DNA of 64,000 bases, from positions 186,001 to 250,000 of the forward strand of contig JAQSCO010000005.1 of the NCBI GenBank assembly GCA_029945445.1. The letters run 5' to 3'. This document shows positions 56,392 to 63,598 of the stretch, in pieces. Source of the stretch: Lacunisphaera sp. (GTDB taxonomy: Bacteria; Verrucomicrobiota; Verrucomicrobiia; Opitutales; Opitutaceae). The notes beneath the pieces are model-generated. The model did no database searches, was not told where the DNA came from, and was given only the letters and a program-made list of their open reading frames with translations. A program made the position numbers and the translations under genes. Every line of letters begins with the position of its first letter. Positions within the stretch are counted from its first letter, which is position 1.

Positions 56392-57041
56392 TGAGCGCCG
56401 AACCCGACAAGAATTTCCGCCTTGAGCAGGCCTGTGCGACCGACGACAGCATCCAGCAGGTCCACGCCCAGCTGCAGAAGACCAAGCCCGAGAAGACGGG
56501 CGGTTATCCGCTGCTGCCGCTTGGCATCCTCGGCCTGATGTGCGCCGCCGTCTTCTTCGGCTCGATCTACCTCGCGCACAATTCCATCCGGTTCGACCCG
56601 CTCGTCTACAACGAGCATGCCAGCCGCGATAAACCCGGCGCGCAGAAGATCGTCCCGCTCACCCGTGCCCAGCTCGGCAAGAAGGTTTTCGACGTCACCT
56701 GTATCGCCTGCCATCAGGCCAACGGTCTCGGTCTCCCCGGCCAGTATCCGCCGCTCGCCGGCTCAGAGTGGGCCACCGGCAGCGAGGAGCGCGTCATCCG
56801 CATCGTGCTCCACGGCCTCAACGGCCCGATCAAGGTCGAGGGCAAGGATTTCAATAACGTCATGGCCCCGCTCGGCGAGGCGCTCAAGGACGAGCAGATT
56901 GCCAACGCCATTTCCTACGTCCGGGCCAGCTGGGGCAACAACGCCCCCGAGGTCACGCCCGAGGCCGTCGCCAAGGTCCGCGCCGAGACGGCCGGCCGCA
57001 AGACCTACTGGACCGCCGCCGAGCTCGAGCAGGTCAAGTAA
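56391..57041 (+). CDS. Membrane-anchored monohaem cytochrome c (CcoP position)
   Basis: 216 residues. A cytoplasmic start of ~40 residues precedes one helix (LLPLGILGLMCAAVFFGSIY), then a single class I cytochrome domain with VTCIACHQANGLGLPGQYPP and axial Met in FNNVMAPLGEALKDEQIANA. CcoP has two haem domains; this has one. A good AAGGAGG lies at 56374-56380, 10 bases before ATG 56391. The PPLAGSEWATG segment is common in caa3 and nitric-oxide-reductase cytochromes. It is the last gene of the operon, followed by a hairpin at 57069-57092. Confidence 0.87.
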   Translation: MSAEPDKNFRLEQACATDDSIQQVHAQLQKTKPEKTGGYPLLPLGILGLMCAAVFFGSIYLAHNSIRFDPLVYNEHASRDKPGAQKIVPLTRAQLGKKVFDVTCIACHQANGLGLPGQYPPLAGSEWATGSEERVIRIVLHGLNGPIKVEGKDFNNVMAPLGEALKDEQIANAISYVRASWGNNAPEVTPEAVAKVRAETAGRKTYWTAAELEQVK

Positions 57042-57068
57042 GCGTCAGTCGAAGAGTCGGGCAACAAA

Positions 57069-57092
57069 AAGGCCGGGCATGCGCCCGGCCTT
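57069..57092. terminator. Intrinsic terminator, strongest on the minus strand
   Basis: AAGGCCGGGC (57069-57078) and GCCCGGCCTT (57083-57092) form a perfect 10-bp stem around ATGC. On the minus strand it is followed by TTTTTG, a classical terminator for the DUF4412-like gene. On the plus strand it lies 28 bp after the respiratory operon without a good T run, so it may serve both convergent units. Confidence 0.85.
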
Positions 57093-57116
57093 CTCCGTGC
57101 TGCGAGAGGGCGTGCC

Positions 57117-57818
57117 TCAGTTTCGCTTGAAAGGATTCAAGCCGCCCAGGTCGGGCATCTGGAATTTCTGGTAGCCGGCCGGCGGGACGAAATCCGAGTC
57201 CGGTCGCACCCCGGGCTCGATCTTGGTGGCCTCCATCTTGAAAGTCTCCTTGCCCTTGAGGTCATGCGAAATCACGCGCAGCGGGAAACCACCCTTGCCC
57301 TTGAGCGCCTCCTCCCACTTGGCCGCGGCGGGTTTCCGACCCCCGCCAAAGGGACCGCCGCCGCCACCACCGCTACCCATGCCCATGAACATGCCCAAGC
57401 CCTCGGCGACCCACATTTCCGTGACCGTGTCCTTGTCCTTCACGAGGATCTGGCTGCATTTGTAGCCAAGAATGGTGTCGGTCTTGCCTGTCACCTCGAC
57501 CTCGGCCGTGCTGGCACCCTGCTTCTCCATGGCCTGCTCGACCGGCTTCTTGATTGGCATAACCATATACATTTTTTGCTCGGGCATCAGCATCAGCATT
57601 TCCAGCTTCGCCAGGTCCATGATTGAGCTCATCTCGTGTCCCTCCGCCTTCATGTCCATGCGGATCTTCTGGCCTTTCATGGAGTAGGTCATGTCTTGGG
57701 CCCGGCCCTTGCCGGAGGTCATGGCCAGGGTTACTTTGCCCTCGAAACTGTCGGCAGCGAAAACATGGCCGGCAGCGCAAAGGCCGGCCACGACGAGAAA
57801 ACGGATTAGGGAGTTCAT
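57117..57818 (-). CDS. Exported DUF4412-like protein
   Basis: 233 residues from ATG 57818. Signal peptide MNSLIRFLVVAGLCAAGHVF then AADSFEGKVTLAM. The body repeats the pattern of DUF4412 proteins: MTYSMKGQKIRMDMKAEGHE, MLMLMPEQKMYMVMP, ILGYKCSQILVKDKDTVTEM, and a C-terminal DFVPPAGYQKFQMP. A glycine-rich GSGGGGGGPFGGG loop lies in the middle. These beta-rich proteins resemble LolA/LppX folds and may bind lipid. Role is unknown. It stands alone, convergent with the respiratory operon. Confidence 0.8.
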   Translation of the reverse strand: MNSLIRFLVVAGLCAAGHVFAADSFEGKVTLAMTSGKGRAQDMTYSMKGQKIRMDMKAEGHEMSSIMDLAKLEMLMLMPEQKMYMVMPIKKPVEQAMEKQGASTAEVEVTGKTDTILGYKCSQILVKDKDTVTEMWVAEGLGMFMGMGSGGGGGGPFGGGRKPAAAKWEEALKGKGGFPLRVISHDLKGKETFKMEATKIEPGVRPDSDFVPPAGYQKFQMPDLGGLNPFKRN

Positions 57819-57907
57819 GGGCGGGGAGCCTACCGGGCCGCCGTCCGGATTCAAGCCGCCGTTGAACGGCATTGCCACCCGGCGCCGGCTGGGGAATCCT
57901 CCCCGTC

Positions 57908-58342
57908 ATGCCTTCCGAGTTCAGCATCACGCGCACGGTCGAGTTCGCCGAGACCGACATGGCCGGCATCATGCACTTCGCGAATTTCTTCCGCTGGATG
58001 GAGGCGGGTGAGACCGCGCTCTACCGCTCGCTCGGCCTGCCGCTGATCTCCTTCGTGCCGGGGCAGGTCGTCGGCTGGCCCCGCGTCAATGTCAGCTGCT
58101 CCTACCGCGCGCCGCTGCGGTTCAACGACACCGTCGAGGTGAAGCTCTTCGTGAAAAAACTCGGCACCCGCTCCGTCGTCTACCTGTTCCAGTTCCGCAA
58201 GGCCGGCGTGCTCTGCGCCGAGGGCGAGGTCACCGCAGTGTGCGTGACCGCGGGTGAGAAGGGCGTGATGGTGTCCGCGCCGATTCCCGCCGAGGTCCGT
58301 GCCAAGCTGCAGGTGGCGCCGCCGGCGGCGTGGGCCAGCTAG
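57908..58342 (+). CDS. Acyl-CoA thioesterase, hot-dog fold (YbgC/4HBT family)
   Basis: 144 residues from ATG 57908. RTVEFAETDMAGIMHFANFF carries the family's catalytic Asp (T-D-M-A-G-I-M-H) at ~16; WMEAGETALYRSLGLPLISF continues the central helix. The rest is an antiparallel sheet (CSYRAPLRFNDTVEVKLFVK). Such enzymes hydrolyse acyl-CoA or hydroxybenzoyl-CoA thioesters. It starts 89 bp from the divergent DUF4412-like gene and is convergent with the cyclase gene. Confidence 0.88.
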   Translation: MPSEFSITRTVEFAETDMAGIMHFANFFRWMEAGETALYRSLGLPLISFVPGQVVGWPRVNVSCSYRAPLRFNDTVEVKLFVKKLGTRSVVYLFQFRKAGVLCAEGEVTAVCVTAGEKGVMVSAPIPAEVRAKLQVAPPAAWAS

Positions 58343-58386
58343 CCTCGCCCGCCGGGCGCCACTGGCCGGCGCCCATCCCAGACCAT

Positions 58387-58442
58387 AGTATACTATTGGT
58401 TGACATCTTCCTGTTAGTCCATTTGTCAACTAATAGTATACT
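58387..58442. repeat. AT-rich inverted repeat, 19-bp arms
   Basis: The left arm (58387-58405, AGTATACTATTGGTTGACA) and right arm (58424-58442) are inverted copies with one mismatch, 18 bases apart. TAGTATACTA at 58386-58395 is itself palindromic and resembles operators of GntR-type regulators. The element lies between convergent gene ends in a locally AT-rich patch. No T run follows, so it is not a standard terminator. It is the only notable content of the 58343-58507 gap. Confidence 0.85.
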
Positions 58443-58507
58443 TAGGTGCCGTGCTTCCTCGGGTGGCGCCGGAGGAAAGGAGCGAAGGCCGGCGGGGTGA
58501 CGGTTGC

Positions 58508-60268
58508 CTAAACCGCGTAGGGCGGGTGCGACTGGCCCTTGGCGGTGAGGGCGAAGATCTTCACGGCGTCGGCCTTGCCCTTCACCTTGACCTCGCCGAG
58601 CGCGCGGGCGGACGGCGGGACCGGCAGGGCGTGCAGGGTCGCCTCGCTGATGATGATCGGCGTGTCGTAGCCGGGCTCCTTCGTCAGCGACTCGAGGCGT
58701 GACGCGAGGTTCACGCCGTCGCCGATGACGGTATAATTGAGCCGCGTCTTCGAGCCCATGTTGCCGGCGACGACGCGCGCGGTGTTGATGCCGATGCCGA
58801 AGGCCAGCGCGGGTTGGCCCTCCGCCACCAGCTCGCGGTTGAGCACCTCGAGGGCCTGCGCCATCTCGCGCGCGGCGGCGATGGCCTTGCCCGCGGCGCC
58901 GGCGTCGGTGACGGGTGCGCCGAAGAGGGCCATGATCGCATCGCCGATGTATTTGTCGATGACGCCGCCGTGCCGCTCGATGATCGTGCTCATGCGGTCG
59001 AGGTAGCGGTTGAGCAGCGCGAGGACGTCGGTCGGGTTCATCTGCTCGCTCATGCCGGTGAAGTTCCGGAGGTCGCAGAAGAGGATGGTCACCTCGCGCT
59101 CCTCGCCGCCGAGCTTGAGGTCGGACTGGAGCAGCTGCGCGGCGATCTCGGGCGAGACGACCTTGCCGAGCAGGTCGCGCACGCGGTCGCGCTCGGCGAG
59201 GCCGGCGGTCATGTGGTTGAACGCGGTGGCCAGCTGGCCGAGCTCGTCCTCGCGCGGCAGGTCGATGCGGCGGGTGTAGTCGCCGGTGGCGACCGACTCG
59301 GTGTGGGCGGCGAGTTGCTGGAGCGGCTGGCTGATGCCGTGGGCGATCCACAGGGCGGCCAGGGTGGCGGTGGCGAGGGCGGCGAGCGAGATGAGCAGCA
59401 CGATGTTTTCCAGCTCCCGGGCCGGGGCGAGCTCGGCCAGCAGCGAGCGCTGGAGCGCGATGCGGACGGGGGCCTCGCCGAGCAGGTCGAGCCGCTGGAA
59501 AAGCGTGACGTAGTCCTCGCCGTTGAGCGTGACGGTCTCGCTCTGCAGGGGGCCGTTCTTGGGCGCGGGCACGTGCCGGGCGACGGCCTGGGCCATCGGC
59601 CCGTCGAGGGTGGTGGAGAGCACGCGCGGGGGCTGCACTTCCGGGTCGTCGGAGGTGAAGGTCACGTCGAGCCGCGTGGTGCTCTTGATGGCCTGGGCGA
59701 ACTTGGTGTCGATCGGGTAGGCGACGCCGAACCATGCGGCCACATTCGGATAGGGCGCGTAGAGCGGCACGACGACGAGCACGTGCAGCCGGCCCGCGAG
59801 GTAAGAGTAGCCGCTGATCTGCTCGAGGTCGTCCTTCGTGGCCAGGCGGACCAATTCCCTGAACGGGCCGGTGTTTTCGCTCCCCAGTTCGTCATCGGTC
59901 AGGGCGACGACCTCGCCCTCGAGGGAAAGCAGCGTGATGACGGGCGCCTTCACGCGTTCGCTGTAGGTCACGAGGGCGGAACGGAGCGTTTTCCGATCAA
60001 GGGGCTCCTGCATCATCAGCTGCCGGATGGGATAGTCGCTGCTCATCACCTTGGCGCTGCCCGCGAGGTAGTCGATGCGCTCGGCGAGGTTCTGCTGGAA
60101 AATGCGTACGCCGGTCTGCAGGCTTTGGTCGATGTGCTCGACGGCGTTGCGCTCGTTGGCGCGGGAGATGAGCAGGTAGACGGCGACCTGCACGAGGGCG
60201 ATCAATCCGGCCAGCAGCAACAGCAGCTGGCTGCTGAAACGGCGGAAGCGGAAAACCCGGAAGGGCAC
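58508..60268 (-). CDS. Membrane adenylate/guanylate cyclase with extracytoplasmic sensor and HAMP
   Basis: 586 residues. Helix 1 (LLLLLAGLIALVQVAVYLLI), a periplasmic sensor of ~260 residues (dCache/CHASE-like, with GYSYLAGRLHVLVVVPLYAP), helix 2 (IVLLISLAALATATLAALWI), a HAMP (~310-360; HGISQPLQQLAAHTESVATG), and a class III cyclase domain (~385-560). Metal Asp lie in LFCDLRNFTGMSEQ (~398) and KYIGDAIMALFGAP (~444). NYTVIGDGVNLASRLE has the D-G-V-N-L-A-S-R-L motif of active cyclases. It probably makes cAMP in response to an extracytoplasmic signal. It is 4 bp downstream of a cupredoxin gene. Confidence 0.9.
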   Translation of the reverse strand: MPFRVFRFRRFSSQLLLLLAGLIALVQVAVYLLISRANERNAVEHIDQSLQTGVRIFQQNLAERIDYLAGSAKVMSSDYPIRQLMMQEPLDRKTLRSALVTYSERVKAPVITLLSLEGEVVALTDDELGSENTGPFRELVRLATKDDLEQISGYSYLAGRLHVLVVVPLYAPYPNVAAWFGVAYPIDTKFAQAIKSTTRLDVTFTSDDPEVQPPRVLSTTLDGPMAQAVARHVPAPKNGPLQSETVTLNGEDYVTLFQRLDLLGEAPVRIALQRSLLAELAPARELENIVLLISLAALATATLAALWIAHGISQPLQQLAAHTESVATGDYTRRIDLPREDELGQLATAFNHMTAGLAERDRVRDLLGKVVSPEIAAQLLQSDLKLGGEEREVTILFCDLRNFTGMSEQMNPTDVLALLNRYLDRMSTIIERHGGVIDKYIGDAIMALFGAPVTDAGAAGKAIAAAREMAQALEVLNRELVAEGQPALAFGIGINTARVVAGNMGSKTRLNYTVIGDGVNLASRLESLTKEPGYDTPIIISEATLHALPVPPSARALGEVKVKGKADAVKIFALTAKGQSHPPYAV

Positions 60269-60272
60269 GGCC

Positions 60273-60911
60273 TCAGCGATACCCGCTGGTTTTTCCCGCA
60301 GGGCCGCGCTTGACGCGCCGGTCGGGCTTGAGGGTGACGGTGAACTCGCGCTTGTTGTCCGGGCGCTCGGCGAGGGTGATCTCCTCGGTGATGGCGGCCG
60401 CCATGCGCGGATGCCAGAGCTGCAGCCGGTAGCGGCCGGCGGGCGCCGTGACCACGGCCGAGCCGAAGCCGTCGCTCTTGGCGAAATAGGGCGTCGGCAC
60501 CACGATAAGGTAGGCGATCATCCAGTCGTGGATGTTGCAGCCGAGCGTGACCACGCCCGACACGTCAAACACGAACGACTCCGCGCGGCCGGGGTTGTAG
60601 AGCGGCAGCTCGAATTTCTTGGCCTTGGAGAGCGAGTAGACGTGGTGCTGCACCGTGTCCTTGTTGGGGAAATAGACGGTCGAGCCGGCCTGCACGATGG
60701 TGACGTAGGTCGTGTATTCCTGGTTCTGCTGGGCGATCTCGTTGCGCGCGGCGGGGACCGGCGGCGGGACGGGGGCGTCGAGCGGGATCAGGGCGACGAC
60801 GGCATCGGCCACGTTCGCGGCCTTGTCGGCCTTGACGGTCACGGTCAGCTCGGCCGCGCCGACCGGAGCCAACAGGCCGGCCACCAGCAGCACTGAAAGG
60901 AAGGGACGCAT
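60273..60911 (-). CDS. Exported cupredoxin-like protein (plastocyanin fold)
   Basis: 212 residues from ATG 60911 with signal peptide MRPFLSVLLVAGLLAPVGAA. A beta domain holds VYFPNKDTVQHHVYSLSKAK and VTLGCNIHDWMIAYLIVVPT: the His, Cys, His and Met order of type I copper sites (H..C-x-x-H..M). Such proteins are often labelled methylamine-utilisation-like. A C-terminal FGSAVVTAPAGRYRLQLWHP segment looks like a carboxypeptidase-regulatory-type strand. It is periplasmic and encoded between a beta-barrel and a cyclase gene. Confidence 0.82.
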   Translation of the reverse strand: MRPFLSVLLVAGLLAPVGAAELTVTVKADKAANVADAVVALIPLDAPVPPPVPAARNEIAQQNQEYTTYVTIVQAGSTVYFPNKDTVQHHVYSLSKAKKFELPLYNPGRAESFVFDVSGVVTLGCNIHDWMIAYLIVVPTPYFAKSDGFGSAVVTAPAGRYRLQLWHPRMAAAITEEITLAERPDNKREFTVTLKPDRRVKRGPAGKTSGYR

Positions 60912-60913
60912 GT

Positions 60914-61771
60914 TCAAAAGCGCTGGACGAAGCTCAGGGAAAGCAGGCGGACCTTGTAGCTCTCCCCCCGGCCGACGACGGAAGTCTGCTCGTAGCGGAG
61001 GGGCAGGGAACGGTCGCCGGCGAGCACCGGGGAGATTGAGATCCACGCGATGTCAGCGTGTGCGTCCATCGTGTAGACCTGCCAATTTTTGCCAAAGGTA
61101 CCGCTGTCGGTGGTGTTTTTCCAGATCGCGTAGGCGTAGGGGTAGCTGGCGCCACGGCCGCCGATCCAGGCGTAGGCCACCTGTTCGCCCCACTCGCGCT
61201 TGCAGCCGGCCGTTAGCTGCCAGTGTTCGGCAAAATCGTAGTGCGTTTCGAGCGACAGCCCATGGTTGCTGTAATGGTAGACGCGGGCGCGGCCGGTGTT
61301 GGCCATGTAGTCGGCGGCCACCACGGTCTGCCAGCTTTCGTTCCAGCGCCGGGACCACTTCAGACCGGCGAGAAGCCGGGCCCCGCTGCGCTCCGATCCG
61401 CGGGAGGCGCTGCCGGTATACGAAAGATCAGCGCCCAGCACCGGGGCGAGCGGCCCGAGCCCGAATTTGCGCTGGATCCCAACCTCCGCTCCCAGCAGGA
61501 CGCGATCCAGATCGTGGTAGCGGGGGCAGGATTCAAAGCCCGCGTTCGCGCCGAAGTTCAGCAGCACGTCGTGCGAAACCTGGCTGTGCCACTGGCCCTC
61601 GAAGTTCCCCTCGTAGAGCATGGCGTCGTAGGCTTCCGCTTCAAACGTGGTGTGGGTGATGTTTTCCTCCCAAGCCGCGGATAAGCTGGCGCTGGTGGTC
61701 GGGCCGGCCCGGACGAAGCCCGCGGCTCCGATCAGAAGCAGAGCGGCGAGGAGTGTGTGGGGTTTGGTCAA
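60914..61771 (-). CDS. Outer-membrane beta-barrel-like protein
   Basis: 285 residues from a TTG at 61771 that overlaps the upstream stop (TTGA) and puts the signal peptide right at the start (KPHTLLAALLLIGAAGFVRA). An ATG at 61795 would add eight residues. The body is made of alternating aromatic strands and ends in LSLSFVQRF, a terminal Phe as in barrels recognised by BamA. No family is recognised. Its place before a cupredoxin suggests a shared envelope role. The start remains uncertain. Confidence 0.72.
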   Translation of the reverse strand: MTKPHTLLAALLLIGAAGFVRAGPTTSASLSAAWEENITHTTFEAEAYDAMLYEGNFEGQWHSQVSHDVLLNFGANAGFESCPRYHDLDRVLLGAEVGIQRKFGLGPLAPVLGADLSYTGSASRGSERSGARLLAGLKWSRRWNESWQTVVAADYMANTGRARVYHYSNHGLSLETHYDFAEHWQLTAGCKREWGEQVAYAWIGGRGASYPYAYAIWKNTTDSGTFGKNWQVYTMDAHADIAWISISPVLAGDRSLPLRYEQTSVVGRGESYKVRLLSLSFVQRF

Positions 61772-62418
61772 AGCAGTTCCTTGATAGTCTTCCACACCGT
61801 TTCGGCAATCCTGCGGTGGCCCTCGGCCGTGGGGTGGATGCCGTCGGCTTGGTTCAGGCTGGCCACGCCGCCGACACCTTCAAGCAGGAAGGAGATGAGC
61901 GGGGCGTGGTATTTTTCGGCGAGCTCGGGATACATGGCGGCGAACTGGCGGGTATACTCCGGCCCCAGGTTGGTCGGGATCTGCATGCCTGCCAGCACGA
62001 CAGTTACGTGCGGCTGCTTGGCCCGGATGCGCTCGATCATGGCCTGCAGGTTGGCGCGCGAAGACTCCGGGGGGATTCCACGCAAGCCGTCGTTCCCGCC
62101 CAGTTCGAGGACGAGGATATCCACCGGTTGCCGCAGGATCCAGTCGAGCCGGCGCAACCCGCCGGCGGTCGTCTCGCCACTCAGCCCGGCGTTGACGACC
62201 CGCCACGGCCGGCCGGCCTCGTCGAGTTTCCGCTGGATGACCGCGGGGAAGGCGTCGTCGAGGTCCACCCCGAGCCCCGCCGTGAGGCTGTCGCCGAAGA
62301 AAACGATCGTGCGCTTTTCCGCCCCGACCAGCCCGGCGACCAGCCACAGGGCCAATGCGACCATTCGCCATGTTTGGTTTTTGCGCTTTGGGGCAAGTTC
62401 ACTCTTCTTCAGGGCCAT
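61768..62418 (-). CDS. tesA: SGNH hydrolase, arylesterase/thioesterase I (TesA-like)
   Basis: 216 residues from ATG 62418. A hydrophobic signal (TWRMVALALWLVAGLVGAEK) precedes RTIVFFGDSLTAGLGVDLDD with the GDSL nucleophile. NAGLSGETTAGGLRRLDWIL is block II, ELGGNDGLRGIPPESSRANL block III (G-x-N-D), and DGIHPTAEGHRRIA holds the D-x-x-H pair. It is exported. Divergent ybbA starts only 9 bp away, the same order as E. coli tesA and ybbAP. An ATG at 62439 would overlap ybbA. Confidence 0.88.
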   Translation of the reverse strand: MALKKSELAPKRKNQTWRMVALALWLVAGLVGAEKRTIVFFGDSLTAGLGVDLDDAFPAVIQRKLDEAGRPWRVVNAGLSGETTAGGLRRLDWILRQPVDILVLELGGNDGLRGIPPESSRANLQAMIERIRAKQPHVTVVLAGMQIPTNLGPEYTRQFAAMYPELAEKYHAPLISFLLEGVGGVASLNQADGIHPTAEGHRRIAETVWKTIKELL

Positions 62419-62427
62419 CGTATTGCA

Positions 62428-63114
62428 ATGAGTGTTCAATCTATCCTAAAAGTCGAGCGGCTGACCAAGACTTATCCGACCGCGGCGGGCCCGCTGACCG
62501 TCCTGCACGAGGTTTCGTTCGCCCTCGCGGCGGGCAACACCTGCGCCATCGTCGGCCCGTCCGGCAGCGGCAAGACCACGCTACTCGGCCTCTGCGCCGG
62601 GCTCGACCAGCCCACGACCGGCACCGTGCAACTCGCCGGCCGCGAAATCGGCGGGCTCGATGAGGACGGCCGCGCGCGCGTGCGCAACGAGGCCGTCGGG
62701 TTTGTCTTCCAGAACTTCCAGCTCATCCCGACGCTCACCGCGCTCGAGAATGTGCTGGTGCCGCTCGAGCTCCGCGGCGAGACCGGCCACGAGGCCGACG
62801 CCCGCGCCCTGCTCGATCGGGTGGGCCTGGGCGGGCGGCTCGACCACTACCCGGTGAAGCTTTCGGGCGGGGAGCAGCAGCGCGTGGCGCTGGCCCGGGC
62901 CTTCATCAACCGCCCGCAGATCCTGTTCTGCGACGAGCCGACGGGCAACCTCGACGGCGACACCGCGCACGCGATGGTGGACCTCATCTTCGGCCTCAAC
63001 CGCGAACGCGGCACGACGCTGGTGCTCGTGACCCACGACCTCGAGCTCGCCGGCCGCACCCAGCGCATCCTGCGCCTGCGCAGCGGCGCCGTGATTTCCG
63101 ACGAAAAAACCTAA
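62428..63114 (+). CDS. ybbA: ABC transporter ATPase, YbbA type
   Basis: 228 residues from ATG 62428. Walker A GPSGSGKTT (~41), Q-loop GFVFQNFQLIPTLTALENVL, signature KLSGGEQQRVALARAFINRP (~146) and Walker B ILFCDEPTGNLDGDTA (~166) are intact; VLVTHDLELAGRTQRI is the H-loop. It is of the LolD/YbbA/MacB group. The divergent tesA and the following YbbP-type permease fix the subfamily. A 458-bp insert separates it from that permease. Confidence 0.9.
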   Translation: MSVQSILKVERLTKTYPTAAGPLTVLHEVSFALAAGNTCAIVGPSGSGKTTLLGLCAGLDQPTTGTVQLAGREIGGLDEDGRARVRNEAVGFVFQNFQLIPTLTALENVLVPLELRGETGHEADARALLDRVGLGGRLDHYPVKLSGGEQQRVALARAFINRPQILFCDEPTGNLDGDTAHAMVDLIFGLNRERGTTLVLVTHDLELAGRTQRILRLRSGAVISDEKT

Positions 63115-63137
63115 GGTCACCCAACCACCAACCCTGG

Positions 63138-63166
63138 GCCCGCGAATAACGCGAATCGACACGAAT
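63138..63166 (+). repeat. Left inverted end of GxxExxY element
   Basis: Begins GCCCGCGAATAACGCGAATC and ends ACACGAAT. It contains two CGCGAAT repeats. It pairs with the right end at all but three positions. Confidence 0.85.
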
Positions 63167-63180
63167 AAAAGGAATGCCCT

Positions 63181-63567
63181 ATGAATGACCTGATCCATGC
63201 CAAGGAGTGCTACCAAATAGTTGGGGCATGCTTTGAAGTATATAACGACAAAGGCTGCGGGTTTCTGGAACCCGTCTATCATGACTGTCTCGGGCTGGAG
63301 TTTGGTTTGCAGCAGATGCCCTTTTTGCATGAACCACCCTTGCACCTCACCTACAAGGGCCAACCAATCAAACGCACCTATTCGCCTGATTTTACCTGCT
63401 GGGATAAGATTGTGGTCGAACTCAAGGCGGTCGAGAAGCTGACCGATGAGCACGTGGCACAAGTGCTCAGTTATTTGCACGCAACCGGCTACGAACTTGG
63501 GGTGCTGATCAATTTTGGTCACTACCCGGGCCTGGAATGGAAACGAATCGTGAGGGCATCAAAATGA
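63181..63567 (+). CDS. GxxExxY protein (PD-(D/E)XK nuclease-like superfamily)
   Basis: 128 residues. KGCGFLEPVYHDCLGLEFGL carries the naming G-x-x-E-x-x-Y motif (G-F-L-E-P-V-Y). SPDFTCWDKIVVELKAVEKL gives the PD...ExK nuclease-like core (D-F and E-L-K). HVAQVLSYLHATGYELGVLI and NFGHYPGLEWKRIVR complete the family. The family is linked by fold to PD-(D/E)XK nucleases; its biochemical role is not established. The stop codon touches the right inverted end. It is much less GC-rich than its neighbours, which suggests recent arrival. Confidence 0.92.
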   Translation: MNDLIHAKECYQIVGACFEVYNDKGCGFLEPVYHDCLGLEFGLQQMPFLHEPPLHLTYKGQPIKRTYSPDFTCWDKIVVELKAVEKLTDEHVAQVLSYLHATGYELGVLINFGHYPGLEWKRIVRASK

Positions 63568-63595
63568 TTCGTGTGAATTCGCGTCATTCGCGGGC
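63567..63595 (-). repeat. Right inverted end of GxxExxY element
   Basis: Reads ATTCGTGTGAATTCGCGTCA then TTCGCGGGC on the plus strand; its complement matches the left end at 26 of 29 positions. It starts in the stop codon of the GxxExxY gene and ends 3 bp before the ybbP start codon. Confidence 0.85.
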
Positions 63596-63598
63596 AAA

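Larger units (their letters stand above)
63138..63595. mobile_element. Candidate small mobile element carrying only a GxxExxY gene
   Basis: A 458-bp block is bounded by 29-bp inverted ends that match at 26 of 29 positions, and holds one ORF that nearly fills it. It lies between ybbA and ybbP, which are normally adjacent. I see no target-site duplication and no transposase, so movement would need help from elsewhere. Confidence 0.6.

Noticed and set aside
58387-58442. Calling the dyad an intrinsic terminator
   Set aside because: The arms are AT-rich and no T run follows on either strand.
58451-58702. 83-codon plus-strand ORF
   Set aside because: It is antisense to the catalytic end of the cyclase gene and has no features.
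60712-61659. 315-codon plus-strand ORF
   Set aside because: Arg/Ser-rich antisense shadow of the cupredoxin and barrel genes.
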